Shown: positions 21,878 to 30,776, counted from the stretch's first letter. The stretch is 64,000 nucleotides of DNA from Stenotrophomonas maltophilia (GCF_025642255.1 NZ_CP106759.1:2507501-2571500); one strand, 5' to 3'. Notes: generated from the letters alone by a model not told the origin. A program made the numbers and translations.

Positions 21878-22016
21878 CACTGCTGTCCTCCGGCCGTCCC
21901 GCGGCGCCGCACGCGGCAGGCAGGCCTGCGGCGGCCGCCGACGGTACTACACATGGCGTGGATATCCGTTCGGGCAGACTTCGATCAACACCCCCTGGTC
22001 GATCGTCCGGACCGCA

Positions 22017-22286
22017 ATGCCTCCCCGCCGTGCCCCTGCCCACCATGACGCGGTCGCCCTGCAGGCCGGCGTGCTGGGCAGTGTGCTGGGTATCGCGCTG
22101 TTCAAGGCGTCCGCTCTGTCGGCCATCGCTGCGGGGTCACTGATGACCACCGGACTGTGGCTGCTCACCTGCGTCCTGCTGGCGGCCTGGGCCCTGGCCG
22201 CCTGCCTGGCCTGCCTGGCCCTGAGCCGGCGGGTCTTCATGCTGATGCTGGCGCTGTCCGCACTGTTCATGATCTGCGTCGCGTAG
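22017..22286 (+). CDS. Small hypothetical membrane protein (89 aa)
   Basis: Starts MPPRRAPAHHDAVALQAGVL. Hydrophobic stretches at about residues 20-42 and 44-87 make two or three membrane helices. No ribosome binding site stands out, so translation is less certain than for its neighbours. It is followed by about 120 bp holding TTGTTACTGAATAACAAG, a dyad that may belong to the next promoter. No family recognised. Confidence 0.42.
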   Translation: MPPRRAPAHHDAVALQAGVLGSVLGIALFKASALSAIAAGSLMTTGLWLLTCVLLAAWALAACLACLALSRRVFMLMLALSALFMICVA

Positions 22287-22406
22287 CCCGCAGATGCCAC
22301 AACCGCAGAGTATCGCCACACTTGTTACTGAATAACAAGTGCAGGCAGACCGATTGCGTCGGCACGGGGTCACATTATTGAATCAGGGCACCCCCACTTT
22401 CCCAGG

Positions 22407-22670
22407 ATGCCGTCCATGCCTACCTGCTTCGCCCCCGGCGCGCTCCGCGCCTCGGTCTATGCCGTCATGCTTGCCTCGCTCGCTGCCTGCGCCACCTATG
22501 ACGACACGGCCATGCATTCGGGCTGCCAGGAATCACCGCACCTGAAGGACCTGCCGCCGCAGGTCGCCGCACGCGAAAGCCGCTGCAACAAGAGTCTTGA
22601 AGTCTGGTCCAGCGAGCGCAAGGGCGATGACACGCCGCTGGATCTGAGCGGCAAGAAGAAGGAGCTTTGA
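22407..22670 (+). CDS. Small putative lipoprotein
   Basis: 87 residues; a second Met at 22416 fits better with an upstream AGGA. The signal sequence ends in the lipobox LAAC (AVMLASLAACATYDD). The mature part is about 57 residues, contains Cys-rich HSGCQESPHLKD and RESRCNKSLEVW, and ends in a lysine-rich tail (SGKKKEL). It probably sits in the cell envelope. No family recognised. Confidence 0.65.
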   Translation: MPSMPTCFAPGALRASVYAVMLASLAACATYDDTAMHSGCQESPHLKDLPPQVAARESRCNKSLEVWSSERKGDDTPLDLSGKKKEL

Positions 22671-22776
22671 AGAAAGCTCTGACGGCGGGGTGTCTTGATG
22701 CGGCCGATGCACACAGCTGACTGCGCCGTCACGGGTGGCAGGCGAGGATGCGGACGTGTACTACTCGCGAGCGGTT

Positions 22777-23016
22777 ATGTCCCACCCTGTCATCCGCGCT
22801 TTCGAAGCCGTCTTCAACCTGTCCGGTGGCGTTGAACGCATCACCGCGCTCACCGTCACCTGCCACCATTGCGCGGAGACCACCTCCGCCAGTGAGGACA
22901 CATTGCTGCAGCTGCCAGGCGGTGCCCTGTTCCGCTGCGAGCGTTGCGGCTGCCACCAGCCGATCAGCCATGCGCGTGTTTCGGAGTGGCAGCTCCCGTC
23001 GCTGCTGGGGGTATGA
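22777..23016 (+). CDS. Small protein with a CxxC zinc-ribbon-like pair
   Basis: From the ATG at 22777 about 79 residues: MSHPVIRAFEAVFNLSGGVE, then TCHHCAE and FRCERCGCHQ. Two CxxC knuckles about 30 residues apart suggest a zinc ribbon. A GTG at 22735 gives a longer form. The next small gene begins 4 bases after its stop, so the two may be coupled. Function unknown. Confidence 0.55.
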   Translation: MSHPVIRAFEAVFNLSGGVERITALTVTCHHCAETTSASEDTLLQLPGGALFRCERCGCHQPISHARVSEWQLPSLLGV

Positions 23017-23020
23017 GGCG

Positions 23021-23206
23021 ATGGAGCTGACCGCAGCGCAGATCAGGATCCTGCAGGACATCGCCGACGCGCAGCCGGTGCGCGGTGACGCTGCGACCTG
23101 GGCAGTGAATGCGGGCTTTGCGGTGCAGGCCGAGGATGCGGACATCGACCTGACGCCGGCAGGCCGGCACGCCCTGGCCGGGCAACCAGGCCAGGAGCCA
23201 GGCTAG
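23021..23206 (+). CDS. Small hypothetical protein (61 aa)
   Basis: Starts MELTAAQIRILQDIADAQPV; GGGGGTATGAGGCG just upstream can serve as a ribosome binding site and overlaps the stop of the preceding gene. The sequence is a short helical, winged-helix-like pattern (LTAAQIRILQDIA, then WAVNAGFAVQ and DLTPAGRHALAG) reminiscent of small MarR-like or DUF helical proteins, but it is too short to assign. Confidence 0.5.
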   Translation: MELTAAQIRILQDIADAQPVRGDAATWAVNAGFAVQAEDADIDLTPAGRHALAGQPGQEPG

Positions 23207-23295
23207 CCGCTGCGGTTGCCCCGACCCATTGGCGATGTGCAGGCCCTGCTGACATCGGTTCGGCTATGCTGCCGCACCTTCCCGCGCCGACGGCC

Positions 23296-24999
23296 ATGCA
23301 TCCTTTCCCCCTTCCCGTCTCCGCACCCGACCAGCTTGCCTATCGCCTGCTGCAGGACAGCGACTGGGCACGCTCGCCGGCGGCGGCACAGGCGCCCTGC
23401 GAGCTGCGCACGCTGCTTGCGATGATCCTCGACTCTCCGGAACCTCTGTGGATCGCCTGGGGCCAGAGCGAAAAGGCATTCTTCTTCAACGATGCCTACC
23501 TGCCGATGCTGGGTGACAAGCTGCACGGCGCCATGGGCAACCGCCTGGACGTGGTGTGGTCTGACGTCTGGGCCGATGTGGAGCATGCCATCGATGCGGC
23601 GTTCGCGGGCCGCAGCCGCAGCTTCAAGAACCTGCCGCTGATGATGGACCGCGACGGCACGCTGCGCGAGACCTTCTGGACCTTCTCCTATTCGCCTCTG
23701 CGCGATGCCAGCGGTGCCGTCGCCGGGATCATCTGCGTGGTCAGCGAGCAGACCGAACGCGTGATCGAGCGCGACCTGCACAGCCGCCAGGTGGCCGCGA
23801 TCACCGAACAGGCGCGCGAGGCGCACCTGGAACTGGTGCGGGCCCGTGAGCAGCTCAGGCAGTCGCAGAAGCTGGAAGCCATCGGCCAGCTCACCGGAGG
23901 CGTCGCGCACGACTTCAACAACCTGCTGCAGGTCATCACCGGCTCGGTGGACATGCTGCTGCATACCTGGCCGGCGGAAGATCCGCGACGCCGCTACGTG
24001 CAGGCAATCGGCAATGCGTCGGACCGGGCCACACGGCTGACAGCGCAGCTGCTGGCCTTCTCGCGCCGGCAGAGCCTGTCACCGGAGGTCTTTGACCTGT
24101 GCGAGAGCGTGCAGGCCCTGTCGGACATCATCACCACGGTACTGGGGGCACGCATCCAGGTGTCGGTCAACCTGCCTGATCGCCCGCTGCCGGTGCTGCT
24201 GGACCGCACACAGCTGGACACCGCGCTGATCAACATCGCCGTCAACGCGCGCGATGCGATCGACGGCCACGGCACGGTCACCATCGACGTCGAGCAGGTT
24301 ACGGCAGTGCCTTCGGTCCGCTTCGCGGCACCGCTGAAGGGTGACTTCGCCGCCATCAGCGTGACCGATACCGGCTCCGGCATCGACCCGGGCGTGGTGG
24401 ATCGCATCTTCGAACCCTTCTTCACCACCAAAGGTATTGGTGCCGGCACCGGCCTGGGCCTCAGCCAGGTATTCGGTTTCGTCAAGCAGTCCGAAGGCGA
24501 GGTGGACGTGAAGAGCGAGGCTGGCGTCGGGACCCGGTTCACGCTGTATCTGCCGCTCACCCGTTCCAGCGAGACGGTGGCGCGGCCGGCGGCACAGCCG
24601 GGCCTGCTGCACGGGCACGGGCTGTGCGTGCTGGTGGTGGAAGACAACGTGGATGTGGCCGAGTTCGCGGTCGGAGCCCTGCGCGAACTCGACTATGAGG
24701 TGGTACTGGCCCGCAACGCCAATGAGGCACTTGCCGAACTGGAACAGGACGCCACGCGGTTCCATGTGATGTTCAGCGACGTGGTGATGCCCGGCACCAA
24801 CGGCCTGGAACTGGCCCGGCACGTGCGCGATCGCTTTCCGGATCTGCCCATCATCCTGACCAGCGGCTACAGCGAGTTGCTGGCACGCGACCCCGGCCAC
24901 GGCTTCACCCTGCTGCGCAAGCCCTACTCGCTCAAGCAGCTCGCCGTCGTGATGACCGAGGCCGCGGGCCGGAGGGAGGTTGCGACGATACGGGCGTAA
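23296..24999 (+). CDS. PAS-containing hybrid sensor histidine kinase/response regulator
   Basis: About 567 residues (the Met at 23266 is an alternative start). Order: PAS domain (SPEPLWIAWGQSEKAFFFND), a coiled coil, HisKA box GGVAHDFNNLLQ with phospho-His205, N box NIAVNARDAI, G1 DTGSGID, G2 GTGLGLS, then a receiver domain with phospho-Asp495 (MFSDVVMPGTNGLE). The HDFNN-type H box is the HWE/NtrB-like class seen in PAS hybrid kinases. It has no membrane segment and no adjacent partner regulator. The input signal is unknown. Confidence 0.9.
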   Translation: MHPFPLPVSAPDQLAYRLLQDSDWARSPAAAQAPCELRTLLAMILDSPEPLWIAWGQSEKAFFFNDAYLPMLGDKLHGAMGNRLDVVWSDVWADVEHAIDAAFAGRSRSFKNLPLMMDRDGTLRETFWTFSYSPLRDASGAVAGIICVVSEQTERVIERDLHSRQVAAITEQAREAHLELVRAREQLRQSQKLEAIGQLTGGVAHDFNNLLQVITGSVDMLLHTWPAEDPRRRYVQAIGNASDRATRLTAQLLAFSRRQSLSPEVFDLCESVQALSDIITTVLGARIQVSVNLPDRPLPVLLDRTQLDTALINIAVNARDAIDGHGTVTIDVEQVTAVPSVRFAAPLKGDFAAISVTDTGSGIDPGVVDRIFEPFFTTKGIGAGTGLGLSQVFGFVKQSEGEVDVKSEAGVGTRFTLYLPLTRSSETVARPAAQPGLLHGHGLCVLVVEDNVDVAEFAVGALRELDYEVVLARNANEALAELEQDATRFHVMFSDVVMPGTNGLELARHVRDRFPDLPIILTSGYSELLARDPGHGFTLLRKPYSLKQLAVVMTEAAGRREVATIRA

Positions 25000-25061
25000 C
25001 GTCCTCCGCACGTGCCCAGATGTCCATCGCGCCATCAGGGAATAGGCACAGCATCACTGCA

Positions 25062-25080
25062 AATGCTAATCTTTCTCATT
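25062..25080 (+). promoter_or_regulatory. Fur box upstream of the siderophore receptor
   Basis: AATGCTAATCTTTCTCATT matches the xanthomonad-style Fur palindrome AATGAGAATCATTCTCATT at 16 of 19 positions. It ends about 20 bases before the receptor ATG at 25102, an ordinary place for Fur repression in iron-replete cells. Confidence 0.75.
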
Positions 25081-25101
25081 TGCGGTTGCCAATCCCCTCC
25101 C

Positions 25102-27243
25102 ATGACCCTATTCCCGCTCCGCCGCCGCGCGCTGTGCGCGGCCCTCGCCCTGCCCCTGGCACCCCTGGCACAGGCCGCTGCACCACCCACCACCGCAACC
25201 ACCGAGCTCGACAAGGTCGAAGTGCGTGGCCGTGCTCAGACGCTGTACCGGGTTGACGACGCCGCAGTTGGCACCCGCACCGATACCCCGCTGGAGCTGG
25301 TGCCGCAATCGGTGCAGGTGGTGCCGCGCGAGTTGATCGACGACCAGGCTGCGCGCCAGGTGACCGACCTGTACCGCAGCATCAGCGGCATCAGCTTCTT
25401 CAGCTATGCGGGCGTGACCCTGCGTGGCTTCCGGCAGGAAAACGTGCTCTATGACGGCCTGCGCGGCGACCCGTATGCGGGCTTCGCGGTGCCCCAGCTG
25501 TTCAACATCGAGCGGGTGGAGGTGCTGAAGGGTCCGGCCGGCGCACTGTATGGCGGTGGTGATGCCGGCGGCGTCATCAATTATGTGACCCGCAAACCCC
25601 GGGCCACGGCTGAGCGCCGCATCGAAGTCCAGCTGGGCAACGAGGATTTCCGCGCCGGCTCGGTCGAGGCCACCGGCCCCCTGGATGCGGCCGGCCGCGT
25701 GCGCTACCGCGCCGGTCTGTACGGCGACACCGAGCAGGGTGTGCGCTGGAACACTGACAGCGAAAGCGTGATCGGCGATGCATCGTTGGCCTTCGATGTG
25801 GGCGATACCGGCGAGCTGACCCTGCAGTTCACCGACATCACCCAGAGCCTGGACGGCAACCGCCTGCGGGGTGTACCAGTGAATGACGCAGGTACGTTCC
25901 TGACCGATCGCCGCTGGAACCACAACGAGGCCAGCGACTTCCTCGACATGCGCGCGAAGGTCGCCCTGGCGCAGTATCGCTTCGCGCCGGCCTCGAATCT
26001 GGATGTGGATTTCGCCGCGCGCTGGTTCACCAACAACGAGCACCAGATGTATCACGAGCCGATGGGGTTGATCGACCGCGATCGCGATGGCGTGGCCGAG
26101 TGGATGACGCGCCAGCTGCGCAACCAGATCCGCGACAACGAGGCGTTTACTGTCAACGGCAATGCCGTGTGGCGGGTCAGTACCGGCCGCGTCGAGCACA
26201 AAGTGCTGTTCGGCGCTGACGTGTACCAGCTCGATGCCGACTTCACCGCGCAGACCGCCAACAGTGCCGACCTCGCGCGCGGTGCGGGGCCGGTGCGTGG
26301 CATCGACCTGTTCAATCCAGTGTATGGCGCCAGCACCTGGCACGACTACGCTCTGACTACCCTGCCCTGGCGCAGCACCTCCACGCGCAGCACCCGCTAC
26401 GGCGGCTACCTGCAGGACGAACTTGCGCTGGGCACGCGCTGGCATGTGCTGGCCGGCCTGCGCTGGGATGGCTTCAAGGACGAGGATCGCCTCGGCGGCA
26501 GCAGCGTGGATGGGCACGACCTCAGCTGGCGGCTGGGCAGCACTTTCACTGTGCGCGAGGGGCTGAACCTGTACGCGAACGTGGCCAGCGGATTCGTGCC
26601 ACAGAGCGCGGCCAACCAGGACCGTGCTGCCGGCGGCCCGTTCGACGCTGAACGCAGCAAACAGTGGGAGATAGGCATGAAGTCGCTGCTGGCCGAGCGT
26701 GTGACCTTGAACATGGCGGCCTACCGCATCGACCGCAGCAACATCGTGCAGGCCACCGGCGAAGTGACCGCAGGCGTGAACCAGCTCGCCGCGCTGGGCC
26801 TGGTGCGCAGCACCGGCATGGAACTCGATCTGCTGGCCGATGTGACCGATCGCTGGGTGGTGAACCTCACCTACGCGTACAACGACGCACGGGTGAAGGA
26901 TGCGGGCCCGAACGGCATCACCAACGCCTCCGGAGACCGCTTCGCCAATGCACCGCGCAACACGCTCGGCCTGTGGACGCGTTACGACCTGCCTGCGCTG
27001 AACTCGGCCATTGGTTTCGGTGCCGACCATGTCGGCGAGCGCATCAGCCTGGACGGACAGAGTGTGAAGGCCTACACCGTATTCGACATGAGCTGGAAGA
27101 CCACGTGGAAGCAGTGGCAGTTCCAGGCCAACGTCAAGAACCTGTTCGACAAGGTGTATGCGGCCAGCGGCTTCATCGCGCGCAACGGGCACTTCCCCGG
27201 GGAACCGCGCCGGGTGTACGTGCAGGCGGCCTACCGCTTCTGA
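25102..27243 (+). CDS. TonB-dependent siderophore receptor
   Basis: 713 residues. A signal peptide (MTLFPLRRRALCAALALPLA) precedes a plug with the TonB-box-like ELDKVEVRG. The plug has SVQVVPRELIDDQAARQV, GVTLRGFRQENVLYDGLRGD and VEVLKGPAGALYGGGDAGGV. The barrel follows and ends in the outer-membrane signature AAYRF. This is the FhuA/FoxA-like ferric-siderophore subgroup. Ligand is not deducible. The upstream Fur box predicts iron repression. A strong terminator follows. Confidence 0.93.
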   Translation: MTLFPLRRRALCAALALPLAPLAQAAAPPTTATTELDKVEVRGRAQTLYRVDDAAVGTRTDTPLELVPQSVQVVPRELIDDQAARQVTDLYRSISGISFFSYAGVTLRGFRQENVLYDGLRGDPYAGFAVPQLFNIERVEVLKGPAGALYGGGDAGGVINYVTRKPRATAERRIEVQLGNEDFRAGSVEATGPLDAAGRVRYRAGLYGDTEQGVRWNTDSESVIGDASLAFDVGDTGELTLQFTDITQSLDGNRLRGVPVNDAGTFLTDRRWNHNEASDFLDMRAKVALAQYRFAPASNLDVDFAARWFTNNEHQMYHEPMGLIDRDRDGVAEWMTRQLRNQIRDNEAFTVNGNAVWRVSTGRVEHKVLFGADVYQLDADFTAQTANSADLARGAGPVRGIDLFNPVYGASTWHDYALTTLPWRSTSTRSTRYGGYLQDELALGTRWHVLAGLRWDGFKDEDRLGGSSVDGHDLSWRLGSTFTVREGLNLYANVASGFVPQSAANQDRAAGGPFDAERSKQWEIGMKSLLAERVTLNMAAYRIDRSNIVQATGEVTAGVNQLAALGLVRSTGMELDLLADVTDRWVVNLTYAYNDARVKDAGPNGITNASGDRFANAPRNTLGLWTRYDLPALNSAIGFGADHVGERISLDGQSVKAYTVFDMSWKTTWKQWQFQANVKNLFDKVYAASGFIARNGHFPGEPRRVYVQAAYRF

Positions 27244-27254
27244 CGGGCGGTCGC

Positions 27255-27283
27255 GCTGCCGGCCCCGCGCAGGGGCCGGCAGC
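27255..27283. terminator. Hairpin terminator between convergent genes
   Basis: GCTGCCGGCCCC, loop GCGCA, GGGGCCGGCAGC. A 12-bp perfect stem between the receptor gene and the convergent small lipoprotein-like gene; no U-run on the plus strand. Confidence 0.65.
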
Positions 27284-27297
27284 CTGCAGCACCTGCG

Positions 27298-27720
27298 TTA
27301 CCGGGCGGGTGCCGCCGGCACCAGCACGCCATCCTTGAACGAAAGCGGGATGGTCACCGCCCCCTGCGGCGATGACAGCTGAAGGGTCAGCGACTGGCGG
27401 GCCGACGTGCAGGACGAGGCGATGCCCTGGAACCAGGAGCGCTCCGGTACCTGTGCATTGATGGCCTGCAGCTGCGCGGCAGGAACCGCGACGCCATCCA
27501 CCTTCAGGCCAGTCAACCTGACCGGACCCGGCGATTCCACCACGAGCTCGAACACGCGGCTGCCACAACTCATCTGGTGCTGCGAGGTGTAGCGGTCCGC
27601 AGGCAGTCCATCTTCGCTGCGCAGCACCGCCAGCCCTGGCGAATCGGCACGCGCCACCGGCGCACAGGCTGCTGCGCCCACGGCCAGAACGGCCACCGCC
27701 CATGCGGCCTCTATCTTCAT
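27298..27720 (-). CDS. Exported hypothetical protein paired with the JAMM-type precursor
   Basis: 140 residues. The N-terminus (MKIEAAWAVAVLAVGAAACA) is a lipoprotein-like signal with Cys19 in AAAC. The mature part has two further Cys (MSCGSRVFEL and ASSCTSARQS) and beta-like sequence. Its ATG overlaps the stop of the double-glycine precursor upstream (27717-27720), so translation is coupled. Position mimics the exported partners after the other two precursors. An immunity, chaperone or processing role is inference. Confidence 0.7.
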   Translation of the reverse strand: MKIEAAWAVAVLAVGAAACAPVARADSPGLAVLRSEDGLPADRYTSQHQMSCGSRVFELVVESPGPVRLTGLKVDGVAVPAAQLQAINAQVPERSWFQGIASSCTSARQSLTLQLSSPQGAVTIPLSFKDGVLVPAAPAR

Positions 27721-28409
27721 AGCGTCGTACCCAGCGTTTCCGCATCGCGGTCGTTGAAATCATACTCACGGGTCACACCGTCGGGCCCGATGATGTAGTA
27801 GCGGAACTCTTCGGCATTCATGCCGTTGTCGCGCAGCAGATCGGCCACACCCCAGTCCCCGCCCTCATAGGCCACGCCGCCAACGGTGCGGTTGTCGGAC
27901 GGGTACTTGTTGACCTCATGCGTCTCCGACGGGAAGACCCCGGCCGGATGGGAATGGATGATGCCCACCACCTGGCCCGGCGAGATGCCCCACTCCAGCA
28001 GCGGATAGCTGATGGCCCCGGGATTGCTGGCATCACCGCGCGCCAGTGGGCTGGTCTTGATTTCACCGGTCACTGCGTCGCGGTAGATCACCGTGCCCAG
28101 CTCCTGGCTCTGATAACCCGGATCGGCCTTGATCAGTGCCTCCACCTCACGCGCGACGGTGTCAGCCTGTGCATCGACCTGCTCATACGCGCTCGGCGGC
28201 GCCTCGCCACCGCCACCGCCGCCACCACCGCCGCCGCCATCGCCCGGGTCCCACGGATCGGTCCAGTCTGGCGGATCGATATCCGGCCAGCCGCCGTCAT
28301 CGGGCGGCAACGCATCCACCGGAGGCAGATCGGTGGTGTCCATCTGCGCACCGCCAGAAACCAGCGCGAGCTCTTCCAGCGACAGCTCGCGAATTCCATT
28401 TTCCTGCAT
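27717..28409 (-). CDS. Double-glycine leader protein with JAMM/MPN-like metallopeptidase domain
   Basis: 230 residues. Residues 1-20 form a GG leader (RELSLEELALVSGG) that matches two other precursors in the locus. Then come AQMDTTDLPPVD, DPPDWTDPWDPGD and a run of 11 Gly (58-68). The C-terminal domain carries Glu103, GIIHSHPAG (His152, His154) and YPSDN (Ser171, Asp172), resembling the E / H-x-H-P / S-x-x-D JAMM zinc site with altered spacing of the last part. AAGGAGTTG is a good ribosome binding site. It could be an exported toxin or a processing peptidase. Confidence 0.78.
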   Translation of the reverse strand: MQENGIRELSLEELALVSGGAQMDTTDLPPVDALPPDDGGWPDIDPPDWTDPWDPGDGGGGGGGGGGGEAPPSAYEQVDAQADTVAREVEALIKADPGYQSQELGTVIYRDAVTGEIKTSPLARGDASNPGAISYPLLEWGISPGQVVGIIHSHPAGVFPSETHEVNKYPSDNRTVGGVAYEGGDWGVADLLRDNGMNAEEFRYYIIGPDGVTREYDFNDRDAETLGTTL

Positions 28410-28677
28410 GCGTGCAACTCCTTGCTTCGAGCGTGAGGTGTGGTGTTTAGCGCAGCAACTGCGTGAAGGTCAAATAGCACATTCGCATTACTTCAAGATG
28501 AAGAATCGTCGTTGCGCAAGTGCGATGCGCGTTCATTTTTGTCGTCTATCACCCTTCCGTCCGAATCAGACTTTTCTGACAGAGCACTGTCCACTTCGTG
28601 TGATAAATGTCCGAGGGCCGCATGAAGGCGGCAACGACGCATCCGTAATCTGCATCGGACAAACAAGGAGTTGTGAG
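28410..28677. promoter_or_regulatory. Divergent promoter region of two GG-leader precursors
   Basis: 268 bp separate the JAMM-type precursor from precursor A. The right half, from 28527, is part of the duplicated segment also found before precursor B. It includes TCAGACTTTTCTGA (a small dyad) and GTGTGATAAATGTCC. I cannot name the transcription factor; conservation in both copies argues for shared control. Confidence 0.5.
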
Positions 28678-28865
28678 ATGTCTGCAAGTGGAGTTCGTGA
28701 TCTCTCCCCCGAAGAACGTGCACTGGTCTCCGGTGGCGCGCAGGTGGACACCACCGATCTGCCGCCGGTCGATGTGACCCCACCGGACGACTGGGGTCCC
28801 AACCCGGATCCGCCGGACTGGCCCGATCCGTGGGATCCGGGCGATGGCGGCGGCGGCGGTGGCGG
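28527..28865 (+). repeat. Segmental duplication, copy 1: promoter, leader and hinge of precursor A
   Basis: Nearly identical to 31154-31492 at a constant offset of 2627 bases, with only scattered substitutions (for example ACTTTTC against ATTTTTC). It starts at GCGCGTTCATTTTTGTCG, covers the whole upstream region, the ATG and the first about 60 codons, and fades inside the glycine codons. After that the two genes are unrelated. Confidence 0.9.
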
Positions 28866-29298
28866 TGGCGGCGGTGATGGAGGTGGTGGCGACGGCGGTG
28901 GTGACGGCGATGGACAGCCAGACTTCACCTTCATCGATGTCAAGCCTTTTGAAAGCAAGCTGACCTACACGCCGGGCGAGAATGGCGAGCCGGGCTTCAA
29001 CAAAGCGGTGTTGACCTACCCGATTCCCAATGAATTCGGCCAGTGGACGGTCAGCACCGAGCTGAAGTTCAACACCGACGGCACCTTCAAGGACGGCAAG
29101 GGCACATTGGATTTCGTCGGCAACGATGGCAGTCTTCTCAAGTGGCAGCTGAACGAAGGTTCCTGGACCTCCACCGTCAATGGTGGTTACTACTGGGATA
29201 TCGGCGCAGGCTTCGGCTTTCAGATCAACCTGATCTACAACTCAGCGGACAACGACATAAAGGGCGAAGCCCAGTTCCTCTACAACAAGAGTCCTTGA
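28678..29298 (+). CDS. Double-glycine leader precursor A, secreted modular protein
   Basis: 206 residues. The 20-residue leader ends ERALVSGG; the predicted mature start is AQVDTTDLPPVD. A Pro/Asp/Trp segment (DPPDWPDPWDPGD) is followed by a Gly/Asp hinge of about 24 residues. The last about 125 residues (from FTFIDVKPFESKLTYTPGEN to GEAQFLYNKSP) alternate polar and hydrophobic residues like beta strands and contain no Cys. No known domain is recognised. AGGAG lies 9 bases before the ATG. Likely exported and cleaved by the C39 transporter encoded at 35.3-37.5 kb. Confidence 0.78.
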   Translation: MSASGVRDLSPEERALVSGGAQVDTTDLPPVDVTPPDDWGPNPDPPDWPDPWDPGDGGGGGGGGGGDGGGGDGGGDGDGQPDFTFIDVKPFESKLTYTPGENGEPGFNKAVLTYPIPNEFGQWTVSTELKFNTDGTFKDGKGTLDFVGNDGSLLKWQLNEGSWTSTVNGGYYWDIGAGFGFQINLIYNSADNDIKGEAQFLYNKSP

Positions 29299-29307
29299 TC
29301 CCTCTTG

Positions 29308-29335
29308 GGATGCCGCGTTCGCGGACGCGGCATCC
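29308..29335 (+). promoter_or_regulatory. Intercistronic stem-loop between precursor A and its retropepsin gene
   Basis: GGATGCCGCGT, loop TCGCGG, ACGCGGCATCC: an 11-bp perfect stem without a U-run, between stop 29298 and start 29348. It may lower downstream expression or protect the upstream message. The equivalent spot after precursor B has an unrelated but even stronger stem. Confidence 0.65.
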
Positions 29336-29347
29336 ATCTGGAGTCCC

Positions 29348-30667
29348 ATGCGTCCCCTTTTACTTGCATTGCTGCTCGTTTCATCCTGTGCTGGTGCCGC
29401 TGAGACAACCCGCGTCACGCAGATATTCAACGACCCCACGCCGGTCAGCCAAGCGCTGGCTCAAGGTGATGTCGCTGCACTACGGCAGCTGCAGGTCAAT
29501 GCAACCAATACCGTCGTAAAGAAGATGGCCAGGGCCGCCGAACGCCGCGTTCTGCTGGACGTTCCTGGAGCCCGCGAAGCGTCAGATGAATGTATCCAGA
29601 TGGCGCAGCAGACTACGCATTTGGCCGGGCTGACTGTCTGCGGAGCACTGCGAGCTGGCGTCGAGGTGGTAGCGGGTGACCTGCCTGCATGGGCACGCCT
29701 GTCGATGCAGGCGCGGGAGCGCGTTCGGGCCGCTGCGGAGAAGCGGGGCAAAACATTGGGAAATGTCGATGTATTCACCCGCATTCCAGACTACGCCGCG
29801 ATGGCCGGTCGGCCCGCTCCCAAAGTCGATTCATCTGGCCAAGGACGTATCGCCCTGCACACAGGAACGGTTACGGTAGCGTCCAGCCAGGATCACGACG
29901 GCGGCCGTGTCGCTTATCCCAACATGGCGCAACTGCAGATTGACGGAAAGACTCTTGAGGTCTTGGTCGACACAGGCTCGGCACTGACCATAGTGCATCC
30001 CGCGGCGATAACTGCGCCCCCGCTCATGGAGGGATTCACGCTTTCCGGCGTGCTGGGCGACTCACAACAGCGCAGCAGGATCGCCCAGCCACAGACCCTC
30101 CAGTTTGGTCCGTTGATCATCTCGCAGCCATTGGTATCCGTCAGCGAACGCATTCCTGCGAACCTTCTTGGCCTCGATGTTCTATCTCGTCTCGGCCGAG
30201 TCCTGATCGGCAAGGATGGCCTGCAGGTGCTCGCGGAGGGATCTGCCGCTCCGGCCTGCGACGCCCCGATGTTCTCGGCGGCAGACCTGAGCGGTACGCA
30301 GACCGTCCCAAGGTTGTTCATTACTGTTGACGGCAAGCGCCAGGAAGCAATGCTGGATACTGGCAACAGTGGCGAGTTGATGGAAGCCTTGCCAATCGGT
30401 GTGGCTCTGCCAGCAGGTCCAGTTCAACACAGTGTTGTTCAAGGCGTACAAGGACAGCAGCGAAGAGCATCGGTCGCGCGCGAGGCCGTTGTGCAGACCT
30501 TGGACGGCTCTGCAGAATTGCAGATGAGCACATCCACTGGAAACCATCCAAGCAAGACGCGCTATGTGCTGGGCGGCGGCAGCCTGCGCAAGGTCTCCAT
30601 CTATCTGGATTTCATCACAAACAAGGCCTGCCTGATGTCTTTGGGGGCTACCCAGTCAGCACACTGA
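29348..30667 (+). CDS. Secreted retropepsin-like aspartic protease A
   Basis: 439 residues with a signal peptide (MRPLLLALLLVSSCAGAAET; Cys14 could also make it a lipoprotein). A helical N-terminal domain with four Cys precedes two aspartyl-protease half motifs: VLVDTGSALT (Asp208) and MLDTGNSGEL (Asp337). NLLGLDVLSR (about 272-281) follows the hydrophobic-hydrophobic-Gly rule. The layout, one chain with two DTG lobes, resembles pepsin-like pairing of retropepsin lobes. It lies 50 bases after precursor A. GGAG precedes the start. A processing or immunity role is inferred. Confidence 0.8.
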   Translation: MRPLLLALLLVSSCAGAAETTRVTQIFNDPTPVSQALAQGDVAALRQLQVNATNTVVKKMARAAERRVLLDVPGAREASDECIQMAQQTTHLAGLTVCGALRAGVEVVAGDLPAWARLSMQARERVRAAAEKRGKTLGNVDVFTRIPDYAAMAGRPAPKVDSSGQGRIALHTGTVTVASSQDHDGGRVAYPNMAQLQIDGKTLEVLVDTGSALTIVHPAAITAPPLMEGFTLSGVLGDSQQRSRIAQPQTLQFGPLIISQPLVSVSERIPANLLGLDVLSRLGRVLIGKDGLQVLAEGSAAPACDAPMFSAADLSGTQTVPRLFITVDGKRQEAMLDTGNSGELMEALPIGVALPAGPVQHSVVQGVQGQQRRASVAREAVVQTLDGSAELQMSTSTGNHPSKTRYVLGGGSLRKVSIYLDFITNKACLMSLGATQSAH

Positions 30668-30776
30668 TATCGCATCCTGATTGAATCTCCGCATCAGCAC
30701 AGCCACTCAGGCCAGAATGGAATCAGCCGGCTGATGATGAAGAGCCTGATACGATCAATTGAAGGGGTCTGCTGCA

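Noticed and set aside
25108..27192. 694-codon minus-strand frame over the siderophore receptor
   Set aside because: Shadow frame: the receptor on the plus strand has signal peptide, plug and barrel motifs.
28829..28920. Glycine-codon runs in the precursors as a separate tandem repeat
   Set aside because: They are coding hinge sequence in three homologous proteins, in frame, and explained by the modular design.
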